A DNA stretch of 64,000 nucleotides. Source: Hermatobates lingyangjiaoensis. Lineage: Eukaryota > Arthropoda > Insecta > Hemiptera > Hermatobatidae. Positions 11,825 to 21,685 of the stretch are shown here, in pieces. The DNA lies in the NCBI GenBank assembly GCA_026182355.1, contig JAPFBL010000166.1, forward strand, positions 248,001 to 312,000, in the 5' to 3' direction. The notes beneath the pieces are model-generated. The model made no database searches. It saw nothing but the letters and a program-made list of their open reading frames with translations, and was not told where the DNA came from. The translations under genes were made by a program, and so were the position numbers. Each line of letters opens with the position of its first letter. Position 1 is the first letter of the stretch.

Positions 11825-11990
11825 CTTAAACACAACTGTGACACATAGAAAGAAACGTAGCAAAGGACTCACTTTTCAATATTTCGACAGCTGTGACGGT
11901 CATCCTCAGGAGAAGAAGGGAATTGACGGAGGGACGGCAGTCAACTCAACTTCCTTTGTAACGTTTCTTTCTATGAGTCACAGTTTATTT
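11820..11990. repeat. Inverted pair, family B hammerhead repeat
   Basis: ACTGTGACACATAGAAAGAAACGT (11831 on) recurs inverted at about 11955-11985. The space between holds a minus-strand hammerhead and a GTCCCTCCGTCAATTC segment also found at 17.75, 38.8 and 59.3 kb. Confidence 0.65.
11867..11922 (-). ncRNA. Hammerhead ribozyme-like motif, family B
   Basis: On the minus strand: CTGAGGA, extra T, stem II GACCG/CTGTC with one mismatch, GAAA, then TATT with the self-complementary stem III ATAT. Stem I pairs TC/GA and CACTT-type segments as in the other family B members. Confidence 0.6.
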
Positions 11991-12109
11991 AATGTATTAT
12001 CAGTTCTTTTCTTGAGCCTTTTGTTTTATCATATAAATATATATTGTACTAACTTTAATAAACGGTCCACAAGGACTATAAAACTTTAAATTGCACACAG
12101 TACGACATG

Positions 12110-12200
12110 GAAAAAGGAATAAAAAGCACACTTACAGAATTCTCAATATTTTGAACTATTGTTCGTCATCACGAGTATACTAGAAGAGTATACTAGAAGA
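12110..12200 (-). repeat. Decayed hammerhead-like repeat
   Basis: The minus strand reads GTGATGACGAACAATAGTTC followed by AAAATATTGAG. Stem II (GAAC/GTTC) is intact but the flanking core bases are changed. Confidence 0.4.
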
Positions 12201-12275
12201 AGTGAGAGACATCTCCCCACGTCGAAGGATGGAGCGGATTCGCGCTATTTTTATGTGTATTTCTTCTGAGAAAGT

Positions 12276-12320
12276 AGTTTATGTATATATGTATATTTAT
12301 GTATATATGTATGTATACAC

Positions 12321-12393
<73 letters not shown>
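12276..12393. repeat. Compound microsatellite (TATG)/(TA)n/(GT)n
   Basis: Imperfect TATG/TA repeats lead into pure (TA)n at 12326-12356, then (GT)n at 12357-12393. Confidence 0.95.
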
Positions 12394-12397
<4 letters not shown>

Positions 12398-12399
12398 GT

Positions 12400-13440
12400 A
12401 ATTAGAATTTGGTCAATCTTCTATGTTCATAAATCAAACTGCAGATTTTTAGCATCTCTAGATATTGATAACTATGACGGTATCTGTAATTTATTATACC
12501 ATTAATTGAGATAGTAAAATTAATTGCGCACTAAGAGTTAGTTCAAAAAATTGCAGTTGACATCTAAGTTATTTTATATAAATTCAATATTTTATCCTTA
12601 AAGTGTATGTCGTTTAAAAGTTTTTTCGCTGAAAATGAATTATCGAGTATACTTTTCTGTATATTCAAGTATAATTTATCTTAATAAAGCCATTTTTTCC
12701 ATCCCCTACTTGATAGCACGATTGGGCAAGAGGGTGGTTTACTTGGTAATTGCTGTTGGTAGGAGAAATGAGATGGTTTGCAGGGGGAAGCCATGAATCA
12801 ATATAGAGTGGACAGAGGTGGTGACTAGGAGAATTAGCTGCTGAGAAATGGTTCCAATATATAGTTGTGCCACCAGCAGGCCATTTATCAATACCGACCT
12901 AATAATATTATTTAGTTAACGATAGGGCATTGTGTCGGAAACCACAACCTGCCCACATATCTGTCTCGATTTATAGTCCTGAACAGCTCTAAGAGAAATA
13001 GGCTCACGCCAGCTGATCATATCAGTAGTCAAAACAACTTCATCTTTTCGGATTCTTGTTACAAGTGATATCACAACATAATTTCTGAGATAATCATCAC
13101 TGAATACACATTTCACCATAATTTTTTTCAAATTTTTAATTCAAAATATGTATGTGCTTTGTGGTTACATGCTGAGGGTTTATTAATGCCTTCGAACTTA
13201 TATATATCAACTTTTTGAAAGAATTTAATAAATGGGAATAAGATCTTTGAATAAAAATAACTGGTCTTTTACAAAGTCCCAGTTAAACTAAATAATTTGT
13301 GTTGAAATTTTCATGCTACCATTAAGACTACTTTAGTTTGAGAGTGACTGTAAGAAAGACGAATTGATTAGTTGAATGAACTTCTTATTTATGAATTTTT
13401 TACTGTAGGTTACTCGTTGATATTTCACGTGTTTATTGCT
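12400..13440. other. No gene recognised
   Basis: A somewhat G-rich stretch at 12710-12860 has no recognised homology. The rest is AT-rich. Confidence 0.45.
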
Positions 13441-13446
13441 GAATCT

Positions 13447-13451
<5 letters not shown>

Positions 13452-13480
<29 letters not shown>
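13452..13480. repeat. (TA)n microsatellite
   Basis: TA tract bordering the inverted pair on its left. Confidence 0.9.
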
Positions 13481-13484
<4 letters not shown>

Positions 13485-13528
13485 TATGTTTTGTTATTGA
13501 GGGCTAGGTCAAATAAAAGAAAATAAAC

Positions 13529-13585
13529 TCCTTCCTAGGCCAACGTTTCGATGTATTTGTACATCATCTTCAGGGCTTGGAAAGT
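13529..13585 (-). ncRNA. Hammerhead ribozyme, family F (minus copy)
   Basis: CTGAAGA, extra T, a perfect 6-bp stem II (GATGTA/TACATC), GAAA, CGTT. Stem I pairs GCC with GGC and CTTTCC with GGAAGG across an internal loop. Stem III is the self-complementary ACGT. Confidence 0.8.
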
Positions 13586-13814
13586 GTCCTAATGGTTATT
13601 TAAGTTACATGAGAATTAATTGGTTATAAGTACGAAAAACACTACTTTGTTATATTCATCTATAAATATAACATATTAGATGTTACATGAATATATTGAT
13701 GAATCATCTATCATATATTAGATGAAGATTAATATATTAGATGAATAGAACAAAGTAGTGTTTTTCGTACTTATAACCAATTAATTTTCATGTAACTTAA
13801 TTAACCAATAGCAC

Positions 13815-13871
13815 ACTTTCCAAGCCCTGAAGATGATGTACAAATGCATCGAAACGTTGGCCTAGGAAGGA
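13815..13871 (+). ncRNA. Hammerhead ribozyme, family F (plus copy)
   Basis: CTGAAGA 13827-13833, extra T 13834, stem II 13835-13838/13847-13850, GAAA 13851-13854, predicted cleavage after T13858. Stem I is GCC/GGC, internal loop AA/CTA, then CTTTCC/GGAAGG. One of the best-formed examples in the window. Confidence 0.8.
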
Positions 13872-13948
13872 GTTTATTTTCTTTTATTTCACCTAGCCCT
13901 CAATAACAAAACATAGAATAGAAGAGGTCAAGAACAATTTTTGGAGAT

Positions 13949-13969
13949 TATATATATATATATATATAT
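13949..13969. repeat. (TA)n microsatellite
   Basis: Short TA tract right of the family F pair. Confidence 0.9.
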
Positions 13970-14339
13970 CCAGTGGTAACTCAATATACGCGTGAATTAA
14001 CATACGAGTTTTTTCAGATAGAAAGAGAAATTTTGTTCAAAATTTCTCTCGAGATAAAATCTCAAAATTAAAGATATGAGCACGTCGCAAGTAAATCCTA
14101 AAAATCTGATGCGCTCTCATACTACGATTTCAGTAGCGTCCTAAGTTTTGCATCAATAGCGCTGTGAATTAAAGCTGCCTAATGCAAAACTAGAAAATTA
14201 TGAAAATGAAGATACTTTCTTTAAAGAAAATTAATATTTTATTGTCAGTTTGGTAAGTGTGCTTATGTGCAAAATGCGGTACTCAAATTAAAAATTCAGG
14301 TCTTTTAATTATTTTTATACAGTGATTATATATAGAATA

Positions 14340-14560
14340 CACTGGACAGAGATTTCGTTGTGCAATACAAGATAGCATTGCTGTGGCACATGCATTTAAT
14401 CTTTCTTTTCTTAGGATGTCCACATACTCCATACATTAGAAGCTTTATATATCAAAGATTTAATCCCTCAATTAATGGCCAGACATGCGATATGGGTGTA
14501 ATACCAAGCATGAGAATTTTTGAAAGCAGTTACAAAGTCAATAGGGATGCTAATTGATTG
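14340..14560 (+). pseudogene. PLE GIY-YIG endonuclease C-terminal fragment
   Basis: One frame reads HTLEALYIKDL and, after a frame change, NPSINGQTCDMGVIPSMRIF then ESSYKVN. It parallels the 40.2 kb endonuclease end. The conserved Glu and the Pro-Ser-x-Asn are kept. The nuclease start is missing, so it is a truncated, frameshifted copy. The hammerhead at 14.7 kb follows, as expected for a PLE 3' end. Confidence 0.65.
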
Positions 14561-14707
14561 GCCTACGACAGGATGAAAAACTGTTTTATATTTAGTAACT
14601 TGTTTGGACCTGCTAACTTTTATTTATATTCATTAGTTTAATTCAAAATTGTTTAAACTGTTTCATTGTTTTTTAAAATTTCCAAATTTTGAAAAATGTA
14701 AGAATAA

Positions 14708-14758
14708 TAATTCCCAACCTGACGATGACTATGGCATAGTCGAAAGCTTGTTTCTACC
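14708..14758 (+). ncRNA. Hammerhead ribozyme, family G
   Basis: CTGACGA 14719-14725, extra T, perfect stem II GACTAT/ATAGTC (14727-14732/14736-14741), GAAA 14742-14745, GCTT with predicted cleavage after T14749. Stem I starts AAC/GTT. Stem III is the self-complementary AGCT. Confidence 0.8.
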
Positions 14759-14854
14759 TAATGGTGTAGTAAGTTATGTTAAATTCTTTACCTGTGATGT
14801 TAGTTTTGCAGTTGTATTAAAATTGTTTATATTTATTAAAGTGTTTCAAAAAAG

Positions 14855-14975
14855 TCTCAATGTCCTTTGGACAACTTATTTGAGAATTACCACCTTATAT
14901 TCGTAAGACTGTCAGGAGACTGGAACAGCTTAGTTTGAAAGTCGTAAATGCCAAAGCTGTGGTACATTTCAAATA
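14855..14975 (+). pseudogene. PLE ORF N-terminal remnant after the hammerhead
   Basis: Reads FGQLI then, after a stop, ELPPYIRKTVRRLEQLSLKV and VNAKAVVHF, clearly related to LGQLLHEITPYQKKLVRKLE at 41.1 kb. Its position downstream of the ribozyme and its end in (TA)n are the same as at 41 kb. Confidence 0.65.
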
Positions 14976-15015
14976 TATATATATAAAGATTTCACATAAA
15001 CATGTGAAATAATAA

Positions 15016-15210
15016 TCAATGATCAAACCACAATAAGAAAATGGGAAAACATGACTAAGATCTTTCAACCGTAACAAGCGGTCTTCCTCAGAGTCAAAAA
15101 CCCAACTGGAGTTTTTGACTCTGTTGGGTTTTTGACTTTGACAAAGACCGCTTGTTACGGTTGAAAGATCTTAGTCTTGTTTTCCAATTTTCTTATTGTG
15201 GTTTGATCAT

Positions 15211-15213
<3 letters not shown>
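15016..15213. repeat. Inverted pair, hammerhead repeat family C (91-bp arms)
   Basis: Arms 15016-15106 and 15123-15213 are reverse complements with a few differences and a 16-base centre. The left flank has the AAAGATTTCACATAAAC segment seen at 291 and 41970. The right arm runs into (TA)n at 15213-15249. Confidence 0.85.
15050..15100 (-). ncRNA. Hammerhead ribozyme, family C
   Basis: Minus strand CTGAGGA, extra A, stem II GACCG/CGGTT, GAAA, GATCTT. Stem I pairs GACT/AGTC. Stem III can form A-T and G-C from the palindrome AGATCT. The plus-strand partner in the right arm (TTGACAA in place of CTGACGA) is core-mutant. Confidence 0.7.

Positions 15214-15249
<36 letters not shown>
15213..15249. 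repeat. (TA)n microsatellite
   Basis: TA tract shared by two adjacent PLE-type repeats. Confidence 0.95.
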
Positions 15250-15252
<3 letters not shown>

Positions 15253-15375
15253 AAAGTAAACGGCAGCTTCCGCATTCACGACCTTTTTGCTGGTGTTTTC
15301 TAGTTTTCTCTCTTGAATGTGGAAGCTGGCGTCTACTTTAATAAAATATGTTTACAAGAAAATCTTCTGCCAATA
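15247..15375. pseudogene. Inverted PLE ORF N-terminal remnants
   Basis: A minus piece (NAEAAVYFN-like, 15247-15300) faces a plus piece (15315-15375) that matches the 41.2 kb copy through TTTACAAGAAAATCTTCTGCC. Both come from the segment just downstream of the hammerhead. Confidence 0.6.
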
Positions 15376-15391
15376 TACACTAATATATATA

Positions 15392-15926
15392 TTGATAAAA
15401 GTATCGACCGTGGAATAGGAACAAAACTGTAGTTTTGTATATATATATACAAAATTAAAGTTTATCAGGACTCTGTCAGATCTTCAGGTACATATTAAAC
15501 ACTCATTGCCAACGTTTCGGTTTTTATTTGAAACCATTTTCATAGGCAGAAATATACAATTTTAAAACAGAAAAACGATTTATTATATTAAAGATTATTT
15601 TACAAATATTAATACTCAGATTTTACTCTGACTATATTGATAATATTGATGAATATTGAAAATATTGTTGATAAATTGATAAAAATTGAAATATTGAAAA
15701 TTGAAAATATTGATAAATATTTTACTCTGATAATAGTCAGAGTATTGTAAAATAATCTTTAATGTTATTCTTAATTTTTCTGTTTGAAAATATTATACTT
15801 CTGACTATCAAAAAGATTTTAAATAAAAACCGAATCATTGGCAATGAGAGTTTAATTTAAACCTCAAAAACTGACCGAGTCCTGATAAACTTTAATTTGT
15901 TTCTATTTTACGGTATACTTTTATCA
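15392..15926. repeat. Inverted pair, PLE 3'-end repeat family A
   Basis: Outer ends carry TTGATAAAAGTAT and its complement, then family A signatures (GCCAACGTTTCGG on the left, CCGAATCATTGGC on the right). Arms are diverged and of unequal length, and a TA-rich interruption splits the left arm. Confidence 0.7.
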
Positions 15927-15950
15927 ATATATATATATATATATATATAT
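15927..15950. repeat. (TA)n microsatellite
   Basis: TA tract between a family A and a family D pair. Confidence 0.9.
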
Positions 15951-16112
15951 AAAATAAATTCAAAACGAAGGAAACACACAGAAAGACACAGACATAACTC
16001 ACATCGATATTTCGACCATCGTCGTCATCAGGAGGTGTGAAAAGCGAAGAGTCCCGCAAGAAGGCAGGGTGGTTGTCTTTCTGTGTGTTTCCTTCGTTTT
16101 GAATTTATTTTA
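15950..16112. repeat. Inverted pair, hammerhead repeat family D
   Basis: Arms 15950-15988 and 16074-16112. The minus copy is longer and includes its ribozyme; the plus copy is only the outer tail (TCTTTCTGTGTGTTTCCTTCG). Confidence 0.8.
15995..16045 (-). ncRNA. Hammerhead ribozyme, family D
   Basis: Minus strand CTGATGA (16025-16031), extra C, short stem II GAC/GTC, GAAA, TATC. Stem I pairs TC/GA then a CACA/TGTG segment. Stem III is the self-complementary ATAT. The core is intact, unlike the sister copy at 2.96 kb. Confidence 0.75.
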
Positions 16113-16311
16113 TTTAAAAAAGTCCGCTGGACCGTTTCTTATATGAGCTTGTCTGTAAGTTATAATCTTACAATATATTAATAGGAAGTAGTAACTAAAT
16201 AATTTTTTAAAATATTTTTAACAAAAAAAATATTAGTAATTAATAGTTCAACAATAATATAAAATTGTTTTTATTTTTTTTTTATTAGTATAGCATCCAT
16301 TTAATCTAATA

Positions 16312-16550
16312 ATTTACTTTATAAGTAATTTGATAAATATTACGATAAGTAATTTAACAAGTAATATAATAAGGAAGCGAATAAATAATCTAATAAGTAA
16401 TGTAATAAGTAATCTAGTAATAGTAAAAGTAGTCAGTCTGAGAAATAATTAAGCTAATAGATAATCTAATAGGAAATATTATAAGTCATGTAATATGTAA
16501 ATTACAAGTGACCTGATAAGTAATTTAATAAGTAAACGATAAGTGACTCT
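16312..16550. repeat. Degenerate minisatellite (ATAAGTAATxTA)
   Basis: Many variants of ATAAGTAATCTAATAAGTAA recur at roughly 11-13 base spacing. Strongly decayed. Confidence 0.7.
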
Positions 16551-16559
16551 TAAGCATTA

Positions 16560-17299
16560 AATGTAGCTATATACAGATTTCTATTTGTGGGGAAGTATGA
16601 ATAGAATTGATAGTAACAACGCAAAACTTCTATATTTTACTCTTAAATATCACTTTAAAAAAGGTATAAAATACTATACACATATGGAATCTTTTTAAAA
16701 TATCCAAAAACTTTGTCATATGGTTAATGAAAAAAAAAATATAAAACTGAGATAGTGTTTTTCATTTCTCATTGCAATTGAAATGTTTTTCCATTCATAA
16801 TATTTGCAAAGAACAAGCTGGTGGAAATCAGACAGAAAAGAAGTGGTGAATATCATGAATGCTACAGGACTTTCCACTTGAGTTCTTTTAATTTCTTTTA
16901 TGTTGGAGAAATGATACGAGACGAAGCCCTATCATGATGGAACTGTACACCCATTCTATTGAACAAGCTTTAGCTTTATTTTGAATTCGGCATTCATAAC
17001 GTAAAACCCTATGGATAGCACTGACCCAAGCCTAGGCCATTCAAGTCATTGGTCATTAATCTCACCAGAGGTACAACTTCTGCCTATCCATTCATTATTC
17101 ATTATTAATGTGCCTAACACCATCAATTACTTATTAAAAGTTAAAATTTTTGTATAATACCTCAGAATAATTATAGAGACATTTTCTGATCCTGAAACGG
17201 CAACACTTTATTCGTAAAAAGAATTCATAGTCTTAAATCTAATAACTTAAAAAAGTAATATTCCTGGATTAATATATATAAATAGAGTTAAATTTTTTG

Positions 17300-17300
<1 letters not shown>
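16560..17300. other. No gene recognised; short dispersed repeat
   Basis: AGGTACAACTTCTGCCTATCCATTCATTATTCATTATT near 17071-17110 recurs at 19632-19670, so it is a dispersed element of unknown class. Nothing else recognised. Confidence 0.4.

Positions 17301-17302
<2 letters not shown>

Positions 17303-17337
<35 letters not shown>
17303..17337. repeat. (TA)n microsatellite
   Basis: TA tract at the left end of a family E copy. Confidence 0.95.
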
Positions 17338-17338
<1 letters not shown>

Positions 17339-17614
17339 TTTTTCGTTGGAAATCGATCCGAGACGGACAAATATAGTTCACTGTACAAAAAAGAAACATA
17401 GAGAAATTAAAAGCACACACTTACAGTCCCTAATTTTTGGTTTTGACCGCCTTCAGGAGAGATAAGAGAGGGAAACCAAGCGCACTGGTCAGAGACGGTT
17501 GGAGACACAACCAAACGGTTTTCAAACCAAAAATTAGAGACTGTAAGTGTGTGCTTTTAATTTCTCTATGTTTCTTTTTGTACATTGAACTATATATATA
17601 TATATATATATATA
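17338..17614. repeat. Inverted pair, PLE-type repeat family E, plus (TA)n
   Basis: Arms about 17371-17445 and 17522-17595 are reverse complements. The right arm ends in (TA)n at 17591-17614. The ribozyme region is decayed: the minus strand reads CCTGAAGGCGGTCAAAACC with no GAAA box. Confidence 0.75.
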
Positions 17615-17898
17615 CCATGATATATGACGAAAATCGGTCCGGCAGGACAGATAACACTTAAAATAAACAGTGACACATAGACTGAAACATAACAAAAGAC
17701 TCACTTTTCAATATTTCGACCGTAATAGCGGTCGTCCTCAGGCGAAGAAGGGAATTGACGGTGGGACGACAGTCAACAACATAGTTGTTGATATTATTAC
17801 AATATTACGGTCGAAATGTCGAAAAGTGAGTCTTTTGTTATTTTTCAGTCTATGTGTCACTGTTTATTTTAAGTATATATATATATATATATATATAT
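17615..17898. repeat. Inverted pair, hammerhead repeat family B, plus (TA)n
   Basis: Arms 17656-17730 and 17800-17874. The left outer flank reads CCATGATA...CGGTCCGGCAGGAC, the same terminal block found next to (TA)n at 39.7, 59.0 and 61.86 kb. The right arm ends in (TA)n at 17874-17898. Confidence 0.8.
17700..17752 (-). ncRNA. Hammerhead ribozyme, family B
   Basis: Minus strand CTGAGGA (17735-17741), extra C, stem II GACCG/CGGTC, GAAA, TATT. The right-hand plus copy lacks the CTGANGA box because it is truncated at the centre. Confidence 0.7.
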
Positions 17899-17944
17899 CA
17901 GTTCACAAACGAAGCAAAGCAACACACAGAGAAAGAGACACACT

Positions 17945-17990
17945 TACAAACTCAAATTCTCGGATGATCCGTCTTCAGGAGAAAAGAGAG
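17945..17990 (-). ncRNA. Hammerhead-like motif, family H, core-mutant
   Basis: Minus strand has CTGAAGA, extra C, GGATCATCC stem II, but GAGA in place of GAAA. Confidence 0.55.
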
Positions 17991-18565
17991 AATGGGCGAC
18001 CAAGCACGCCGGAAACACAACGGCAGGAAACCGTCCCGGCAACCGACCGTGCTGCCACGCGCGCCCGGTTCAGGAAGTAATGAAGTAGAGACGATCAGAA
18101 GAAAATTAATATTAAAATTAAAATTAAGAATTAAGAAAAGCAGTTCTGGTTGATTGAAGGTAAAATAAACAGCAGGAAGATAAATGAAGTATAAAAAGGA
18201 ATACCGTGAAAAATACCTAAAAGCATGAAAAAGGAAGATAACAGAGTTGGTAAGGCGATGAGAAATAATATAAATGTAATAATATAAAATAAATAAATAT
18301 TAAAGCAATTTAAAAAATAGGAATAAAAATAAATAAAATAAAACAAAAATAAATAAATATTAAATAAAAAACAAATATATATATATATATATATATAATA
18401 AATAAAATAAAAATAAAATATATTTATTGCTTAATTTTTTAATAATTTTTCTTCTGATCGTCTCTACTTCATTACTTCCTGAACCGGGCGCGCGTGGCAG
18501 CACGGTCGGTTGCCGGGACGGTTTCCTGCCGTTGTGTTTCCGGCGTGCTTGGTCGCCCATTCTCT

Positions 18566-18610
18566 CTTTTCTCCTGAAGACGGATCATCCGAAAATTTGA
18601 GTTTGTAAGT
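18566..18610 (+). ncRNA. Hammerhead ribozyme, family H
   Basis: CTGAAGA 18574-18580, extra C 18581, compact stem II GGATCATCC, GAAA 18591-18594, ATTT with predicted cleavage after T18598. Stem I begins CTC/GAG. Stem III is the self-complementary AATT. Confidence 0.75.
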
Positions 18611-18692
18611 GTGTCTCTTTCTCTGTGTGTTGCTTTTCTTCGTTTGTGAACTGATTTGCGTCCAGTTTGGATCGTTTTTTCGAATTTTAAGT

Positions 18693-18693
<1 letters not shown>

Positions 18694-18741
<48 letters not shown>
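18694..18741. repeat. (TA)n microsatellite
   Basis: TA tract about 40 bp outside the family H right arm, after TCCAGTTTGGATCG, a form of the terminal TCCGxxxGGACCG block. Confidence 0.95.
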
Positions 18742-18742
<1 letters not shown>

Positions 18743-18964
18743 TATTTTTCCTCTTTGAGATATAATCCAGTTGACAAAAAAATAGTTCAGAATATATGTG
18801 ATCAAGATAAAAAAGAGTGGGATTATATAAATAGAAATATGTAATGGAAAAAATGAAATCGTCCACAAGAAAAGTTGACTAATCATAAAAAGAACAGTGA
18901 AAACAACAACATAGATATTTCAATATTTTGACATTTATCATGATTAAAGAAAGCTGTATATATC

Positions 18965-19075
18965 CATATATCAGCGTACAAACCACAATAGGAAATGAAA
19001 AAAGACTAAATCTATCAACCATAACAAGCGGTCTTCGTCAGAGTTAAATCCCTACTGTTTATTGTGAAATCTTGA
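18965..19075 (-). repeat. Hammerhead repeat family C, solo core-mutant copy
   Basis: Minus strand CTCTGACGAAGACCGCTTG is kept but the GAAA box reads GATA. The outer CAAACCACAATAGGAAATG flank matches the family. Confidence 0.65.
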
Positions 19076-19129
19076 TATCTATATATACATATTTTATTTA
19101 AATATAATTATATGTGTAATTGACATATA

Positions 19130-19332
19130 TATACAATTACATTGTTTACCTATTTCTCTTAATTTTATTTTTCTAGATAGCTTTTCCAGCTTTCTTATTT
19201 CTGTCTCACACTTGTTTGGCACCGAGTAATATAATTCTTCAAAAGATTTACTTATTAACTTGATTTATTTAACAAAGGATAGAAAACAAAAACCAGCATT
19301 TTGGTCCTCTGAGACCATGCTCAGGGTGTAAG

Positions 19333-19335
<3 letters not shown>
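19130..19335 (-). pseudogene. PLE ORF N-terminal remnant with decayed hammerhead
   Basis: From 19335 downward the minus strand has CTGAGCA, extra T, GGTC/GACC stem II and AAAA (decayed core). It then encodes FEELYYSVPNKCETEIRKLE and KLSRKIKLREIGKQ. This aligns with the N-terminal pieces at 26.7 and 41.5 kb (LxxVPxxWKxSxRxLEKxxRK). The order ribozyme then ORF start is the same in all three. Confidence 0.6.

Positions 19336-19386
<51 letters not shown>
19336..19386. repeat. (TA)n microsatellite
   Basis: Long TA tract abutting the decayed hammerhead copy. Confidence 0.95.
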
Positions 19387-19389
<3 letters not shown>

Positions 19390-19391
<2 letters not shown>

Positions 19392-20560
19392 GTCTTAACA
19401 CATAAAAAACTGATAGAAGTTGACACTAAAGGTTATCAATTACTTCAGTAATTTTTATAGCACACTTAAAATGGTACTCTAAAAACCTTTCCTCATATTT
19501 GTTTAAATTATTTCTGAACTTATGTGTTTAACCTATCAATCTTCTTTTACACCACATCAAATGCCTGCTATTCCTTACAACTGCAATCCATCCTGGGATG
19601 GACGCCCAAACAGTTGCTTGACCGTTCACCAGGAGTACAACTTCTGCCTATCCATTCATTATTCATTATTTAGACCGTAAGATCTTAGTCCAATTTCTGA
19701 ATTTCTTACTATAATTTAAATTTTGATTTTGCTACTCTCATTTATATTTTGTATAAATATTTGTAGGCATATATATAAATATTTAACTGAGTATTGACAG
19801 TTTTTGTTCCATATGTTTAATGCTGTGGTATAACGTGTGATCTTGTAAAGCGTCTCTTTTTAATTTATACACATGTGGATTATAGCTGTATAAATACTTC
19901 TACTTTTTCTAGTTATAGCTATTGATATTTATGGAAGGACTAATAATTACAGTCCCAAATGTAGTACTAGTTTCAATTTCTATGTGCATCTATGCTGATT
20001 TTAGACACATAAATATAAATCCATTTTTATCGTTTCTTAAATAAATTAGTGTTTCTAGTTTTATGTTGATAATAGTTCTTATACTGTAAATTGTATTCAG
20101 GAAATTTATGAAGGAAATCTTGGTTACATGACTATATTTTATCTTGTGAAAAAATAGTGGCTTTTATAAAATTTTTGTTTTATCAAAGGTTGTGTTTTTC
20201 AGTGAATTATACAGAATACAGAGCGTTATTTAAAATAATGTCTTTGGGTTATTCAGGGAGTTGGCGGGAGATACAGTAAAAGTTGTACGAGTGCCTCATT
20301 GTACCAGCAGCCGCTATTCATAAGAATTTTTGTCTCGTACGATGAGTAAAAATTTGTAGCACGAGCGACCGTTTTCCTGACGCCTAGATGGTCTCTATTT
20401 TAAGTTTAGTAGATTAAGCAAACATGTTTATTTAGTATATGTATTTTTTATGTTTAAAAAATAAAATTGAATACAGGAATTTTGGGAATAAAACGGACTA
20501 TTTATTTTCATATTTATATGGATTGGGAAAAATAGCTTATACGAGTAAATCACAATATGA
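19390..20560. other. No gene recognised
   Basis: AT-rich. Bases 19555-19675 carry the dispersed CCTATCCATTCATTATTC repeat. Bases 20250-20390 are slightly less AT-rich without recognised homology. Confidence 0.4.
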
Positions 20561-20669
20561 CCTCTATCTGAGAAGGAATTAAACTCGTACTGGGAGGTTC
20601 TAGCAAGACATGGGCAGACCGGTGCAGGTGACATGGGATGGACAGTGTAGGTATCTAGGATAGGCTTAC

Positions 20670-20730
20670 CGTTACCAGCGACAGGCCCGTCATGTCGGAG
20701 GGTGGTGCGTGACTGTGCCTCCTGCTTCAT
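20670..20730 (-). CDS. Possible short first coding exon (low confidence)
   Basis: The surrounding block (about 20580-20830) is GC-rich. On the minus strand an ATG at 20730 opens MKQEAQSRTTLRHDGPVAGN and runs into AACG|GTAAGC at 20670, a good splice-donor match. Upstream on that strand are purine-rich, 5'UTR-like sequences. No domain is recognisable in 20 residues and no downstream exon was located. A GC-rich repeat fragment is an equal alternative. Confidence 0.25.
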
Positions 20731-20839
20731 CCCCACCCACCATCACCAACCTCTCCTCCTCATACATCCACCGCCCGTCAATGGCCTTCAACCAGCCCTC
20801 CTATCCTCCACTTTCTTTTGTTTTTTGTTTTTTGCTTCT

Positions 20840-21575
20840 TTTTTGGTTAAGATGTAGTCACCTCAGATAATCAGAATGGTAACATATCATATATTTTACA
20901 TGCCCAGTTTAAAAATATTTCTCAACTCAATCTTATAATTCACAGCTTAACCAAAATTACTTCAGTGTCTAAGAAAGACCAAATAATGTGATACAGAATT
21001 AATTTTAATAACAAATATGTTTTTATTCTAATCATTTCAATTAGAAATATAAATTCCAAGTTAAAACATGTATCATAATATTTAAAAAGGTATTCAAGCC
21101 TGCATATAGATAAAAATTATATATATAAATAGCACCTTTCAAACTAATAGTACTCTTTTTCAGGTTACATTTATTTGTCAAACAAACCAGAGTGCACTTA
21201 GAAGTTAAGTAAGTTAAAAAGGAACAATAGTAATTGAAGGAGATGTATTTTCAGAAAACTTTAGAAATGGAGGACAAGGGCTGATGAATGGGAGGAGTAA
21301 TAGCATGCCTGAAGGAGAAGGTAACAAATCAGTGTTGCATTAGGCAACGCGAGGACTGGTATAAGGCAGCTTAATCGCTGGGGGATTCTCTCAACTATGT
21401 CTAAAAAACTACAGATGTAATGTATATATCATATACAAAAGAAAAAAACTTCGTAAATATATCTACATTTTGCATATGGAACAATAAGAAAATTCTCCAT
21501 TGAAACAAAAGGACAATATTTATTTCATAAGATTCTAGTTTAAATATTTCCCCAAAATTACAAATTTTGACGTAA
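20840..21575. other. No gene recognised
   Basis: No supported feature. Confidence 0.45.
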
Positions 21576-21576
21576 T

Positions 21577-21654
21577 ATATATATTACGATTAATATATAT
21601 ATATATATAATATAATATATTTATATATGTACATATATGTATATATGTAATCAT

Positions 21655-21685
<31 letters not shown>

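Larger units (their letters stand above)
13481..13919. repeat. Inverted pair, hammerhead repeat family F
   Basis: Arms 13481-13665 and 13735-13919 are near-perfect reverse complements around an AT-rich centre of about 70 bases. Each arm carries a complete hammerhead on its own outward-pointing strand. No protein-coding part of a PLE is present, so the pair could be a non-autonomous or strongly truncated element. Confidence 0.85.
17898..18654. repeat. Inverted pair, hammerhead repeat family H (~230-bp arms)
   Basis: Arms about 17898-18130 and 18425-18654 are near-identical reverse complements. Inside each arm is a GC-rich stretch (17990-18075 and 18477-18562) that stands out in this AT-rich window. 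The centre is low-complexity AAAT/ATAA sequence with (TA)n at 18375-18399. No PLE protein motif is seen in the arms. Confidence 0.85.

Noticed and set aside
12281..12505. Open frames made of Tyr-Ile or Cys-Val repeats here and at other microsatellites
   Set aside because: They are translations of (TA)n and (GT)n tracts. No coding evidence.
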